A stretch of DNA of 64,000 nucleotides from Hyphomicrobiales bacterium 4NK60-0047b (lineage in GTDB: Bacteria; Pseudomonadota; Alphaproteobacteria; Rhizobiales; HXMU1428-3). The position numbers were made by a program, and so were the translations under genes. The stretch covers positions 806,001-870,000 of the forward strand of contig BAABWY010000001.1 in the NCBI GenBank assembly GCA_040367435.1, written 5' to 3'. This document shows positions 45,591 to 55,294 of the stretch, piece after piece. The notes under the pieces were generated by a model. That model saw nothing but the letters and a program-made list of their open reading frames with translations, searched no databases and was not told the origin of the DNA. Each line of letters begins with the position of its first letter. Position 1 is the stretch's first letter.

Positions 45591-47459
45591 CTATACAGAT
45601 TGAAGTAAAGTATCCATCAGTTCACTTGTGACAGCAATAACACGTGCATTGGCCGCAAAGGCCTGTTGCAATGCAATTAAGTCCGCAAGCTCCTGATCGA
45701 CATTCACGCCGGTGTCAGATTCATATTTTTCACGCAAACTCGTACTCACCGCCTCTTGTGCGGTTAAATTAAGATTAGCTCGTTCTGATTGTGAGGTTTG
45801 ATATGAAATAATATTTTTCGCAAAAGAAACAAAAGTCCCAACAAAGGGAGAGTCTTCACTGCCAATACCGTTCTCACCACCAAATTCAGACGTGCTTTGC
45901 TCTAATCGAGCAAGAATATCAAGCGGCCTGGCATTATCGCCAATCGCAGTTGTGCTCGTTGATTTAACAAGCAATGTCGGGTCGCTCTTAATGGAACCAT
46001 TAACAACAATCCGCCCCGCAAAACCTGCCTTTTGATAGCCCCCATCAACCGCACCCGTGTAAGGTTGGTTATTCCCTGTATCAATAAAAAGTGGAAATCC
46101 AAGCCCTTGGTCTTGCACAGACGTGGACGAAACAGATGCACTTAAAGCATTTATATCTGTATTGTTTGCAGCACCATCATCAACAATTCTAAGGGTTCCA
46201 GCACTGGGCAAACTAACCGTAATATCAGCGCCAAGCGCCGCATCTAATGCGGCGGCAACAGCCGCTTCACCACCAGAAAAATCAACACCGATTACCGTAT
46301 CATTCGGATTGGAGGTAACGTTATTATCAAGCGGCAATACGGAAGGGTCATCAACTCGAACAATAGAAATATTATGCGTTGTCGGCCCTGTGTTATCGGT
46401 ATATTCAAGACTGATAACATTACCGCGCTGCAAGTCAGAAATATCGAGATCAAAGCCGGTTGCGGCACCAGCAGTTGCCGCGGTTCCGCTAACTGTATTA
46501 TTCGTAAGAGCAAGAGATAAACCATGCGCCAAATCGTCAAGCTGCCGTTGTGCTTCAGGCAAAATATTATCGCGCAATTCAATCAGCGCACCAAGACGGC
46601 CAGTATCTAAAATACCATTCTGGATCAAATCAAGTTCATAACCATTCGTTCCAGAAAGTGTGATCGTTCCAACACCGCGTTCGGCATCATCCGTGCTATA
46701 AAGCGCATTAGCGTTCACACTGCCATTCTGATCAAATGAAAACTGAACCGCTTCATTATCAACCAAAACATTACCGCTTTTAGAATAAAGCACAGCTGTG
46801 CCAGCAGGTGTTTCGCTGACCTCAACTTCCAAATATTCACTAACTCTATTCACCAACAAATCACGTTGGTCTTTAAGGTCCGCAATCTCAACACCAGCAG
46901 CTGATGCTGTAGCAATCTGTCCATTAATCTCTTCAAGTCCTTGAAGAAGATTGTTCAAATCATTCACACCTTCAGCAAGACTATCCTCAGTCAGCTGGCG
47001 CAAACTTTGAACACCATCTGTAAGGTTCCGCAATTGCCCGGCAAGAGCTTCAGCCTGATTCACTGTTGCTAAGCGCGCTGCCTGTGATTCGGGTTGGGTA
47101 GAGAGATCCTGCAATGACTGCGTGAATTCATTAACACGCGTATCAAGAGCATTTGAAGCGCCAGGCGCTCCAAATAGATTGTCGATCTGGTTTAAATAGT
47201 TAGAGATTTCTTGAGAATAAGACAAACGGCTGTCTTCGATAAAAAGCTGCTGTTGCACATATTGATTCACCTCCCGAGAAATCCCGGAAATCCGCGCTCC
47301 AAGTCCTTGCGCACCAGAAACAACATTATCCTGCGAAGCAACTTTACGAGTATATCCATCCGTTCCTGCGTTCGCAATATTGCGCGCAACAACATCAATC
47401 GAGGCTTGCGTAACACTCAATCCAGAATTGGACGTTTTTAATATATTCGTTAAACCCAT
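45591..47459 (-). CDS. flgK: Flagellar hook-associated protein 1 (FlgK)
   Basis: A 622-residue hook–filament junction protein. The N-terminus MGLTNILKTSNSGLSVTQAS with ARNIANAGTDGYTRKV and the C-terminus VDQELADLIALQQAFAANAR are diagnostic. The middle (about residues 330–440) holds a beta-rich insert. It is cotranscribed with flgL, and lies 46 bases after flgE. Confidence 0.93.
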   Translation of the reverse strand: MGLTNILKTSNSGLSVTQASIDVVARNIANAGTDGYTRKVASQDNVVSGAQGLGARISGISREVNQYVQQQLFIEDSRLSYSQEISNYLNQIDNLFGAPGASNALDTRVNEFTQSLQDLSTQPESQAARLATVNQAEALAGQLRNLTDGVQSLRQLTEDSLAEGVNDLNNLLQGLEEINGQIATASAAGVEIADLKDQRDLLVNRVSEYLEVEVSETPAGTAVLYSKSGNVLVDNEAVQFSFDQNGSVNANALYSTDDAERGVGTITLSGTNGYELDLIQNGILDTGRLGALIELRDNILPEAQRQLDDLAHGLSLALTNNTVSGTAATAGAATGFDLDISDLQRGNVISLEYTDNTGPTTHNISIVRVDDPSVLPLDNNVTSNPNDTVIGVDFSGGEAAVAAALDAALGADITVSLPSAGTLRIVDDGAANNTDINALSASVSSTSVQDQGLGFPLFIDTGNNQPYTGAVDGGYQKAGFAGRIVVNGSIKSDPTLLVKSTSTTAIGDNARPLDILARLEQSTSEFGGENGIGSEDSPFVGTFVSFAKNIISYQTSQSERANLNLTAQEAVSTSLREKYESDTGVNVDQELADLIALQQAFAANARVIAVTSELMDTLLQSV

Positions 47460-47505
47460 AACAGCCTACTCTTTCTAGAGTGTGTCACCTAAAAGTGGAA
47501 ACCAA

Positions 47506-49203
47506 TTACCGAACCATATTCAAAGCTTCTTGGATCATTTCATCACCAGTTGTCACAATCCGCGTATTAGCGGCATAAGCTTGTTGGGTGATAATCAGTT
47601 TGGTAAATTCATCAGCAATATCAGTGTTCGAGCTCTCAAGAGCTGAACCAACAATATTACCGCCGCCACCAAGAATAGGCTCACCAGATTCGTCAGTCGC
47701 TTGATAAGCACCACCATCAAGTTTTCTCAAAAAGCCTTCAGCATTAAATTCTGCCAATTCAACCGAGGCAATATCAAGTTGTTGGCCATTAGAGTAGTTC
47801 GCAACAATCCGACCTTCATCCGAAACTGCAAGACCATTTAACTCACCAGCTGCATAACCATTTTGTCCAATGTCAGTAATTTGCGCCGTACCGTTTGCAT
47901 CAGCAAATTGTGTGATGCCATTTGTACCATGGCTAATTTCAATATTCCCAAGCGGAACACCATTAATCGTTGGCGCCGCCAAAGTAACAGTTGTCACTTG
48001 CGGGTTAAGTTGACCGTCATTGCCAAAAATATAATCTGTTCCAACATTGCGCCAGGCCGGATCTGTACCGGTTGCTGAACTATCTTCCAGGTAGAACAAG
48101 TTCCATGTATCTTGTCCACCAGAGGCAGTAATTGTGCCTGAAGTTAAACCAAGATTACCTGCACCCGTGCCACCAATTGTTAAATTCTCTCCATCAGTCG
48201 AAGAAATAGAAAGGCGGTTCGTATCATCAATAAACGCCTGATAATTTCCAGAACCCTGGATGGCAGTAATTAAATCTGCAGCAGAGTTAATCTCACCAGT
48301 ACCAGTACCAAATGTGAAAGTTGAAACCGTGCCACTGTCGAGTTGTAAAGTCAGTGTTTCAGTTGCAGTCAATGCTGTGTCTGTTAACAAGTCAGCTGAA
48401 CCAGAAAGACCAGCAACAGCCGTGCCCTGCTGAGATGCATCAATAAAGGACGTGCTATCAATCTTTGCCCAACGCAACTGAATGTTCGCTGAGTTACCGC
48501 CCGCGTCAAACGCTGTCACCGCGCCACCAGAAATCGAGTTTTCAACAAATAGAGTAGAATTCACACCTTGAACAAATCCATTGTTACCGTTAATCGGATT
48601 ATTGGCAAAATCCGCCGGGTTTAATAATTCTGAACCAGGCACATCTTCGTCTGATGCAGTGGTTCGTGGGTAAGAAGCAAGGTTGGTACGATAATCAACA
48701 AGTGTTGTTTCTTTCGCAGCCAAAAAGTCATTGGATACAGTAATGATTTCAGGAGAACTACCAGCCGGGTTACCAGTATCCGGGTCAATAGGAAGACCCT
48801 TTAGGTAATAACCACCACCATTAACAAGATGACCAAAACGGTCGAGCTCAAAATCACCGCGCCGTGTATAAAGGTCTTCATTGTTAAAAACAATATTCCC
48901 GTCAGTCACACCAATAGATTCGCCAACTATGAAATAACCTTCACCATTAATCGCAATCGATGTTTCTGTATCTGAAATTGATACATCACCTTGAACGGAG
49001 TTGGTAGCCCGAGAGTTTGCATTCACAACACCAAGAGCCTGCGCTTTCGCTGGGCTATCTGGCACAAGGTCAACAAAACTAGTTTCAGTCCGTTTAAAAC
49101 CCGTGGTTTGCGAGTTCGCAATATTATTAGAAATATGTTCAAGCGCCGTAGATTGAGCCTGAAGTCCTGTAACAGCCGTTGTAATCGCACCAAAAATACC
49201 CAT
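47506..49203 (-). CDS. flgE: Flagellar hook protein FlgE
   Basis: A 565-residue hook subunit. The start MGIFGAITTAVTGLQAQS at 49203 has GGAGAGAG upstream on the minus strand; a longer frame has no such site. The N-terminal rod motif ALEHISNNIANSQTTGFK and the C-terminal ITQQAYAANTRIVTTGDEM are typical. At about residues 275–355 it carries the same TFGTGTGEINSAADL repeat found three times in each flagellin. Confidence 0.93.
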   Translation of the reverse strand: MGIFGAITTAVTGLQAQSTALEHISNNIANSQTTGFKRTETSFVDLVPDSPAKAQALGVVNANSRATNSVQGDVSISDTETSIAINGEGYFIVGESIGVTDGNIVFNNEDLYTRRGDFELDRFGHLVNGGGYYLKGLPIDPDTGNPAGSSPEIITVSNDFLAAKETTLVDYRTNLASYPRTTASDEDVPGSELLNPADFANNPINGNNGFVQGVNSTLFVENSISGGAVTAFDAGGNSANIQLRWAKIDSTSFIDASQQGTAVAGLSGSADLLTDTALTATETLTLQLDSGTVSTFTFGTGTGEINSAADLITAIQGSGNYQAFIDDTNRLSISSTDGENLTIGGTGAGNLGLTSGTITASGGQDTWNLFYLEDSSATGTDPAWRNVGTDYIFGNDGQLNPQVTTVTLAAPTINGVPLGNIEISHGTNGITQFADANGTAQITDIGQNGYAAGELNGLAVSDEGRIVANYSNGQQLDIASVELAEFNAEGFLRKLDGGAYQATDESGEPILGGGGNIVGSALESSNTDIADEFTKLIITQQAYAANTRIVTTGDEMIQEALNMVR

Positions 49204-49601
49204 AAAACTCTCTCCTTTTAAAAAGGCACCCATCATGCCCTAATAAAGTGTTGCCAATAAAATCTGTTTACCCACTCAGGAGGCAGTAAGCCTAAAGAAT
49301 TAGAACCTGATAACGGCAAACTTAAAAATTCTCATGATTAACAAAGCAATTCCGGTGCCATTTATTTTTTCATTAAAAAACAATAAGTTAGAAAGAGTTG
49401 CGAGTGAATAAGAACTGCGTAAAGGAAAGAAATACCTACAATCAGGCAAAATTTACCTAACCAAAGCCTGAAAACTTCAAAACTTACAACTCGCTAACAG
49501 TCCGCTCAAAAACAAACAAAAAAACAACCAAGCAAACTCTTGATTGAAAATGCCTTTGCACCTAATGTTCTTGAAAATTATTCGAAAAAAGAGGTTTAAG
49601 C
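49204..49601. other. Divergent spacer between flgE and moxR
   Basis: Gene-free AT-rich stretch expected to hold both promoters. I could not identify a convincing sigma-54 or sigma-28 site by eye. Confidence 0.4.
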
Positions 49602-50441
49602 GTGCGCTTTCAAGGTACAGAAAACTATGTGGCAGGAGACGATCTAACTCTTGCTGTTAATGCAGCAATCACACTGGAACGCCCTTTATTGATCAAAGGG
49701 GAACCAGGAACTGGCAAAACAGTCTTAGCTATTGAAGTGGCAAAAGCACTAGGTGCCCCTTTAATTGAATGGCACATTAAATCGACAACCAAAGCTCACC
49801 AAGGCCTTTATGAATATGACGCTGTTGGCCGCCTGAGAGATGGCCAGCTTGGCGAAGAGAGCGCAAAAGATATCTCTAATTATATTAAGCGCGGCAAATT
49901 ATGGGAAGGCTTCACCTCAGAGAAACGTCCCATTCTTCTCATTGATGAAATTGATAAAGCTGATATTGAATTCCCAAATGATCTTTTGCAAGAATTAGAT
50001 CGTATGGAATTTTTCGTTTACGAAACAGGCGAAACAATCAAAGCCAAACACCGCCCGATCATTATCATTACATCTAATAATGAAAAAGAATTGCCAGATG
50101 CATTTTTGCGGCGTTGTTTCTTTCATTATATCCAATTCCCAGAACCTGAAGTTATGGCAGATATCGTGGAAGTTCATCACCCGGGCCTGAAATCAGACCT
50201 GTTAAAATCAGCGCTTAATGTTTTTTACGATATTCGCGATCAAAACGCGATTAAGAAGAAACCATCAACTTCAGAACTTCTTGATTGGATTAAACTTCTC
50301 CTGAATGAAGATATCGATGCCTCAACGCTTCGAGAAAACAATCAAAGAAAACTAATTCCACCCCTTTACGGAGCCCTACTAAAAAACGAGCAAGATGTAA
50401 GCCTGTTTGAAAAACTTAGTTTTATGTCCAGAAATCCATAG
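49602..50441 (+). CDS. MoxR-type AAA+ ATPase
   Basis: A 279-residue AAA+ protein with Walker A IKGEPGTGKTVLAIE (about residues 31–45), Walker B PILLIDEIDKAD (about 109–120) and sensor 1 IIIITSNNEKELPDAFLRR. MoxR ATPases act with VWA proteins in maturing or remodelling other proteins. The VWA partner that normally follows is 7.3 kb downstream at 57773. The start is GTG with a GAGGT SD. Confidence 0.9.
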   Translation: MRFQGTENYVAGDDLTLAVNAAITLERPLLIKGEPGTGKTVLAIEVAKALGAPLIEWHIKSTTKAHQGLYEYDAVGRLRDGQLGEESAKDISNYIKRGKLWEGFTSEKRPILLIDEIDKADIEFPNDLLQELDRMEFFVYETGETIKAKHRPIIIITSNNEKELPDAFLRRCFFHYIQFPEPEVMADIVEVHHPGLKSDLLKSALNVFYDIRDQNAIKKKPSTSELLDWIKLLLNEDIDASTLRENNQRKLIPPLYGALLKNEQDVSLFEKLSFMSRNP

Positions 50442-50482
50442 CTTTGAGTGTTCCATTTAAAAATGGGAACGTTTTTAGCACA

Positions 50483-50658
50483 GCGCACTTGCTTATGAGC
50501 AACTGAAGCGCAGGAAAGAATGCCCAGTTGCTTCTGGCGGTTTTTGGTGAAAACTGAAGCCAGCCTTAAGTAGAGCTAGCTATAGGAGCACTACGCGACG
50601 GTTGCTTAATGCGGATGCTTTGTGGGCATCTGAAGCACAAAAAAAGCAACCTGAAGGA
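50483..50658. repeat. Cluster of short palindromic elements, site A
   Basis: One full element spans 50483–50511: GCGC, inner TTGCT–TATG–AGCAA, then TGAAGCGC. Related partial copies follow at about 50526–50562 (AGTTGCTTCTGG...CTGAAGCC) and 50600–50658, where GGTTGCTT pairs with AAGCAACC around a nested GATGC/GCATC hairpin. The same family occurs at 60153–60296. Here it occupies the leader of ycjX. Confidence 0.7.
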
Positions 50659-50667
50659 GCACACAAA

Positions 50668-52167
50668 ATGAGCAATTGGACAGATCAAGGCATAGATGCA
50701 GCATTAAACATCTTCAACTATGCTCAAAATCTTGTTGAGCCGAGCTTAAAACTCGGCGTAACAGGGCTATCGCGTTCAGGTAAAACCGTTTTTATAACAA
50801 GCCTCATTTATCATTTACTTGAACGTAAACATCTTCCCTTCTTTGAGCCCCTGCGTTCTGGTCGTATCATTGATGCATATCTTGAACCTCATCCAGATGA
50901 TCTACTCCCCCGCTTTGATTATGAAGGCAACTTAAAAACACTAACAAATGGCTCACCAGAAAATCCAACTCTTAAATGGCCAGAAGGCACTCGTTATATT
51001 TCACAACTGCGTCTTACTATCATTTATCAAAGTGACCACTTCATCTCACGTCACTTAGGGGAAAGCAAACTCCACATAGATGTCATTGATTACCCTGGTG
51101 AATGGTTATTAGACCTCCCCCTGCTCGAGAAAGATTACCAAACCTGGTCAAGAGAAGCCTTTAAATTTGCAAAACAACCTCACGCAAAAGCTTTTGCAAA
51201 AAAATGGCTTAAAAAAAATGAGAAGATAAACCCAAGATCCGATCAAGGTGAAGCCACAGCAAAAGAACTGGCAGAAAGCTTCACAGATTTTCTCAATCAA
51301 ACTCGAGAAAATGAACCTGACCTGCCAACCTTCCCGCCAGGTAGATTTCTAATGCCTGGAGATTTGAAAAACTCACCAGCCCTGACCTTTGCACCCTTAA
51401 AAATTGAAAATGAAGACATCGAAGAGAATTCGTTAGCAAGTTTAATGGAACGCCGGTTTGAAGCATACAAAACACTAATAATTCGCCCCTTCTATCGTCA
51501 ATTCTTCACACGCCTGGACCGTCAAATCGTGCTGGTCGATGTGCTCTCAAATTTAAATGCGGGTAAGGCTCACCTAGATCATTTACAAAACTCATTAACG
51601 AACATCCTTAAAAGTTTCTCACCCGGCGCACCCCATTGGCTAACATCTATCTGGAACAAAAAAATCGACCGTTTGGTTTTCGCAGCAACCAAAGCAGATC
51701 ACCTTCACCATCACAATCATGACCAGTTACAAAACTTACTTAGCCAAATTACCCATACCGCCATTAAAAAAGCAGAACTAAAAGGCGCAGAAGTAAAAGT
51801 GCAAGCCCTTGCCTCTCTAAGGACCACACGCGAAGTTACAATAGAAGAGAACGGTGAAACCTATGACGCCTTAGCAGGGACACCTCTAACTGGAACGGAA
51901 TTTCAGGGCCAAGTTTTTGACGGTAAAACTGAAACCATTCTTTTCACAGGTGATTTAAAAACCGAGATAAAAAATGACCTGAAGTCCGATTTAGTATCAG
52001 ACTTAGCAGCATCAATTACTGATCAAACAATAGAAAATGACAAAAACTCGTCTATTGAAATAATTAATTTCGCCCCGCCGCAAGTTGATGAACACTCACA
52101 AAACAAAATGCCTCATATTCGACTAGACCGTGCGTTAAACATGCTCATCGGAGATAAATTAAAATGA
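50668..52167 (+). CDS. ycjX: YcjX-like P-loop GTPase family protein
   Basis: A 499-residue protein of the YcjX/DUF463 family with P-loop GVTGLSRSGKTVFIT (about residues 30–44) and the family block HIDVIDYPGEWLLDLPLL. The ATG at 50668 has AAGGAG ten bases upstream; an earlier frame into the repeat cluster has none. The end overlaps ycjF by four bases. YcjX and YcjF are linked to stress responses, but their exact role is not settled. Confidence 0.9.
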   Translation: MSNWTDQGIDAALNIFNYAQNLVEPSLKLGVTGLSRSGKTVFITSLIYHLLERKHLPFFEPLRSGRIIDAYLEPHPDDLLPRFDYEGNLKTLTNGSPENPTLKWPEGTRYISQLRLTIIYQSDHFISRHLGESKLHIDVIDYPGEWLLDLPLLEKDYQTWSREAFKFAKQPHAKAFAKKWLKKNEKINPRSDQGEATAKELAESFTDFLNQTRENEPDLPTFPPGRFLMPGDLKNSPALTFAPLKIENEDIEENSLASLMERRFEAYKTLIIRPFYRQFFTRLDRQIVLVDVLSNLNAGKAHLDHLQNSLTNILKSFSPGAPHWLTSIWNKKIDRLVFAATKADHLHHHNHDQLQNLLSQITHTAIKKAELKGAEVKVQALASLRTTREVTIEENGETYDALAGTPLTGTEFQGQVFDGKTETILFTGDLKTEIKNDLKSDLVSDLAASITDQTIENDKNSSIEIINFAPPQVDEHSQNKMPHIRLDRALNMLIGDKLK

Positions 52168-53195
52168 ATCAGAGCAAAAAACCTAAGATTTTTGATGTAA
52201 AAGATCAAACCTTCAAAGTTACCGAAGAGCCTGAAATTTATGACAACACCTCACTAAAAAACAACGGTCAAGAAAATGAGTTTAAAACTGAAAACCAAAC
52301 AACCGAAATCCCTCTCGGCGCAAGAGCTGGAAAAACGCTAAACACAAAATTACTTTCATGGGGGCTGTTATTATTTACGTCTCTTTTTGGGCTTTTTACT
52401 CTCTGGTTAACAGCAACCCTCATCACATCAGTGGAACAACTCTTTCAGAGAAATGACATCATCGGTTGGCTAGCCCTCGGCCTCACAACCCTACTCATCA
52501 TCTCTATCTTAGCGATCATAACGAAAGAAATTGTCAGTCTCTCGAAACTCAAAAAACTTGGCAATCTAAAAACAAAGGGCCAACAAATTCATGACAACAA
52601 TGAGTTAAAACCAGCTAAAAAATATGCCAGAAACATCAAACAACTCTACGAACACACACCCAAAAGAGAGTGGATCCTTAAATCATTAAAAGACCAAGAG
52701 CAGACAATTATGGACGGACGCGAACTCGTTGAGCTCATAGATACAGAGATCGGTAGTCCGCTTGATAAAGAAGCTGAAAAAATAATTTCTGAAACAGCAA
52801 AAAAAGTTTCAGTGATTACAGCCATTGCTCCAGGCCCTTTCATAGACATGGCGGCCGTAACACTCTTAAACCTAACAATGATTAGAAAAGTCTCAACCGT
52901 CTATGGCGTAAGACCAGGCCTGTGGGGGCTATCTCGCTTAGGTCGTAACATCCTTGCCCATCTAGCTTTATCAGGCGGACTAGCCATGACAGGCGACTTA
53001 CTCCAACCTCTTATCGGCAGTAGCATCGCGGCAAAACTTTCAAAAAAATTGGGAGAGGGAATGATCAATGGCGCTCTAACAATTCGCATAGGGCTAAGCG
53101 CACAGGAAGTAACAAGACCAATCCCCTATATTACAGCAAAGAAATCATCCTTTGCTAAAATAGTCAGTTCAAGTCTTACATATTCATCTAACTAA
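52164..53195 (+). CDS. ycjF: YcjF-like DUF697 membrane protein
   Basis: A 343-residue protein with two transmembrane helices near residues 68–90 and 100–120 and the DUF697-type C-terminal block (VSVITAIAPGPFIDMAAV, RLGRNILAHLALSGGLAMTGD). It is coupled to ycjX by an ATGA overlap, as in many proteobacteria. The pair probably acts together at the inner membrane. Confidence 0.9.
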   Translation: MNQSKKPKIFDVKDQTFKVTEEPEIYDNTSLKNNGQENEFKTENQTTEIPLGARAGKTLNTKLLSWGLLLFTSLFGLFTLWLTATLITSVEQLFQRNDIIGWLALGLTTLLIISILAIITKEIVSLSKLKKLGNLKTKGQQIHDNNELKPAKKYARNIKQLYEHTPKREWILKSLKDQEQTIMDGRELVELIDTEIGSPLDKEAEKIISETAKKVSVITAIAPGPFIDMAAVTLLNLTMIRKVSTVYGVRPGLWGLSRLGRNILAHLALSGGLAMTGDLLQPLIGSSIAAKLSKKLGEGMINGALTIRIGLSAQEVTRPIPYITAKKSSFAKIVSSSLTYSSN

Positions 53196-53219
53196 AATAA
53201 ATAAAATTGGCAACTAAAC

Positions 53220-55268
53220 CTAGTTTCGATCCAATTGGCGCAATGGATCACGCGCCCCTTCATGACCAAGAGACAAAGCGCGTTGATACCAAAAGCGAGC
53301 GCGTTTCTTATCAAGCTTAATGCCGGAAACCACCCGCGCACTTGGCTGGTTAGGATCAAAAGTCATCCCCATAGCAAGTGCCGCACGGCCAGAACCCTGT
53401 TCAGCTAAGTGAGAAAACGCAAGACGAGCAGCTGAAACATCTCCAGCACGCAAGAGCCGTGTGCCTCGCTCTAACCATTTTTCTTCCAAAGCTTGATCAA
53501 TAATCAAAGGCCCTTGATTAGCCCCAACACCAGGTTGTTTAATAAGCTCAGAATTTTCAGTATCTGCTTCAACCGATGCCACTTTTTGTTTTTCTTCAGC
53601 AGCTGGTGAGACAACTTCAGGTTGCTCAACTTTTTCAGGTTCTGGTGCTTTATAAGGAGCAATGTCTGCTGTGACTTTTTTAGTCACAGGAGCATCACCA
53701 GCATTCACTACCAAATCGATCTCAAAGGCAAACTTGCCTGGTTGATCCTCAGGAATAATCATCTCTAACTCATTCACCTGAGAAACAGAAACCATCCACA
53801 AGCCATTCATCTGACGCCCATAATTAAGCTTCGCCCAATCTGGTAAATTGCGCACCACTAAAAACGCAGAAGCTAAACCTGCATCATTCGGCAATTGGAT
53901 ATTCAAAGGCAGATTTTGCCCAGCTGTACCCTCTAGTGGGTTGACCGTAAACCGCTTATTGAGGTTTATCTTAGGTGAGACCTTAGCTACCTGGGTGTCT
54001 TTGACAGAAGGCTCATCAACTCGGTCAGTAGCCTCAGATAATTTTGCTGGTTCTTTAAGGCGCACACTTGATAAATCACTTTTAATAACATCGCTCACAC
54101 CACCATTTAAATAAGTGTAAGCAATGCCACCAGCAACCAACAAAGCTCCAACAGAACCAAGCACTGCTAAATAAGCAGGACGACCTTTTTTCTCTTGCTG
54201 AATAGGCGCCAAAAATTGCGGCAGCTCAGCATATTCCTGCTGATGAGGTGCGTGTTGAAGCTGCCCCCCTTGGTGCATGTGCGGATGACCACCTTGAACA
54301 TGTTGCACATCAGGAGACGTTCCGCCTTGTTGCGAACGATAAGCATCATGTTGAGCTTGCTGTTCATAGCCTCTCTGCTCATCAGAATGCAACTGAACTT
54401 CTCTTGAACCTAATGGCACACCCCTTTCATGAGAATGAGAGGCATCATGATGTTGCGGATGATCAGAGTAATCAGGAACCATAGTCAAAGGGTCATTGCC
54501 ATGGCCTGCATCGCTAACAGTTTCATGAGGGTGAGCATATTGTGAGTGTTCATCAGAAGTTTGATACTGCTGTTCTTGCCCATGAGGCGTATAGCCTTGC
54601 TGCTCATATCCCTGCGAATGAGCACCATGAGGATCTATAGCTTCATCGTGAAATGCTACATCTTCTTCAAAACCCTCACCATGCATATGCGGTGGCCCAA
54701 CAGGTCCCCGCCCTTGTGGCTGAGTTAGCTCTTCAATATATTTCGCTCTTTGCTCTCCAGTAAGGTCCGAAATTTCAGCTAATTGGTGCTCTAGGTTTTC
54801 AATTTTTTGGCGCAGTAATAACGCACTTTCACTTTCAATCTCACCATGCAGTTCAGTATTCTGTTGAATATCAGGAGCCCCCTGATGCCTTACTTGTTGA
54901 GACGGATGAACGGGCGCCTTTTTAGAATTCATTTGATCTTGTGCTTGTTGAACTCCAGATGGGTTTTGATTGCGCGGCGGAACTGGATTGTGAACAGGCT
55001 GGAGATGAGACACATTATCTCGAGTTGGTTCATGCTGTTGTTGAGATTGCCGGTCTTGATGCGGCGTGACCTGATCATCACGGTTATCAGACATTTGCAC
55101 TTGTGCGGCGGAGCTGGATAAACTCAGCTTATCTTCCTCATCAAGTGCCCCCAAACGATCCATCAACCAAGAAGACTGAGAACTATCAAGACGAAACCCG
55201 TCAACAGAGACCTGATCTCGCTTAGGACCATTTGAATTAGATCCATCATCACTACCAAATTTACTCAC
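53220..55268 (-). CDS. Gln/His-rich single-pass protein with Sel1/TPR-like C-terminus
   Basis: About 682 residues from a GTG at 55268 (upstream codons overlap the neighbour). The N-terminal 370 residues are a low-complexity cytoplasmic region rich in Gln, His and Pro (for example HPHMHQGGQLQHAPHQQ). One transmembrane helix (YLAVLGSVGALLVAGGIAY) follows. Outside it are a beta-rich domain (NPLEGTAGQNLPLNIQLP) and Sel1-like repeats (AALAMGMTFDPN, RARFWYQRALSLGHEGA). Its role is unknown. It is probably transcribed with the TAXI gene 26 bases upstream. Confidence 0.75.
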   Translation of the reverse strand: MSKFGSDDGSNSNGPKRDQVSVDGFRLDSSQSSWLMDRLGALDEEDKLSLSSSAAQVQMSDNRDDQVTPHQDRQSQQQHEPTRDNVSHLQPVHNPVPPRNQNPSGVQQAQDQMNSKKAPVHPSQQVRHQGAPDIQQNTELHGEIESESALLLRQKIENLEHQLAEISDLTGEQRAKYIEELTQPQGRGPVGPPHMHGEGFEEDVAFHDEAIDPHGAHSQGYEQQGYTPHGQEQQYQTSDEHSQYAHPHETVSDAGHGNDPLTMVPDYSDHPQHHDASHSHERGVPLGSREVQLHSDEQRGYEQQAQHDAYRSQQGGTSPDVQHVQGGHPHMHQGGQLQHAPHQQEYAELPQFLAPIQQEKKGRPAYLAVLGSVGALLVAGGIAYTYLNGGVSDVIKSDLSSVRLKEPAKLSEATDRVDEPSVKDTQVAKVSPKINLNKRFTVNPLEGTAGQNLPLNIQLPNDAGLASAFLVVRNLPDWAKLNYGRQMNGLWMVSVSQVNELEMIIPEDQPGKFAFEIDLVVNAGDAPVTKKVTADIAPYKAPEPEKVEQPEVVSPAAEEKQKVASVEADTENSELIKQPGVGANQGPLIIDQALEEKWLERGTRLLRAGDVSAARLAFSHLAEQGSGRAALAMGMTFDPNQPSARVVSGIKLDKKRARFWYQRALSLGHEGARDPLRQLDRN

Positions 55269-55294
55269 AATACTAATCCCATCCCAATTAGAAC

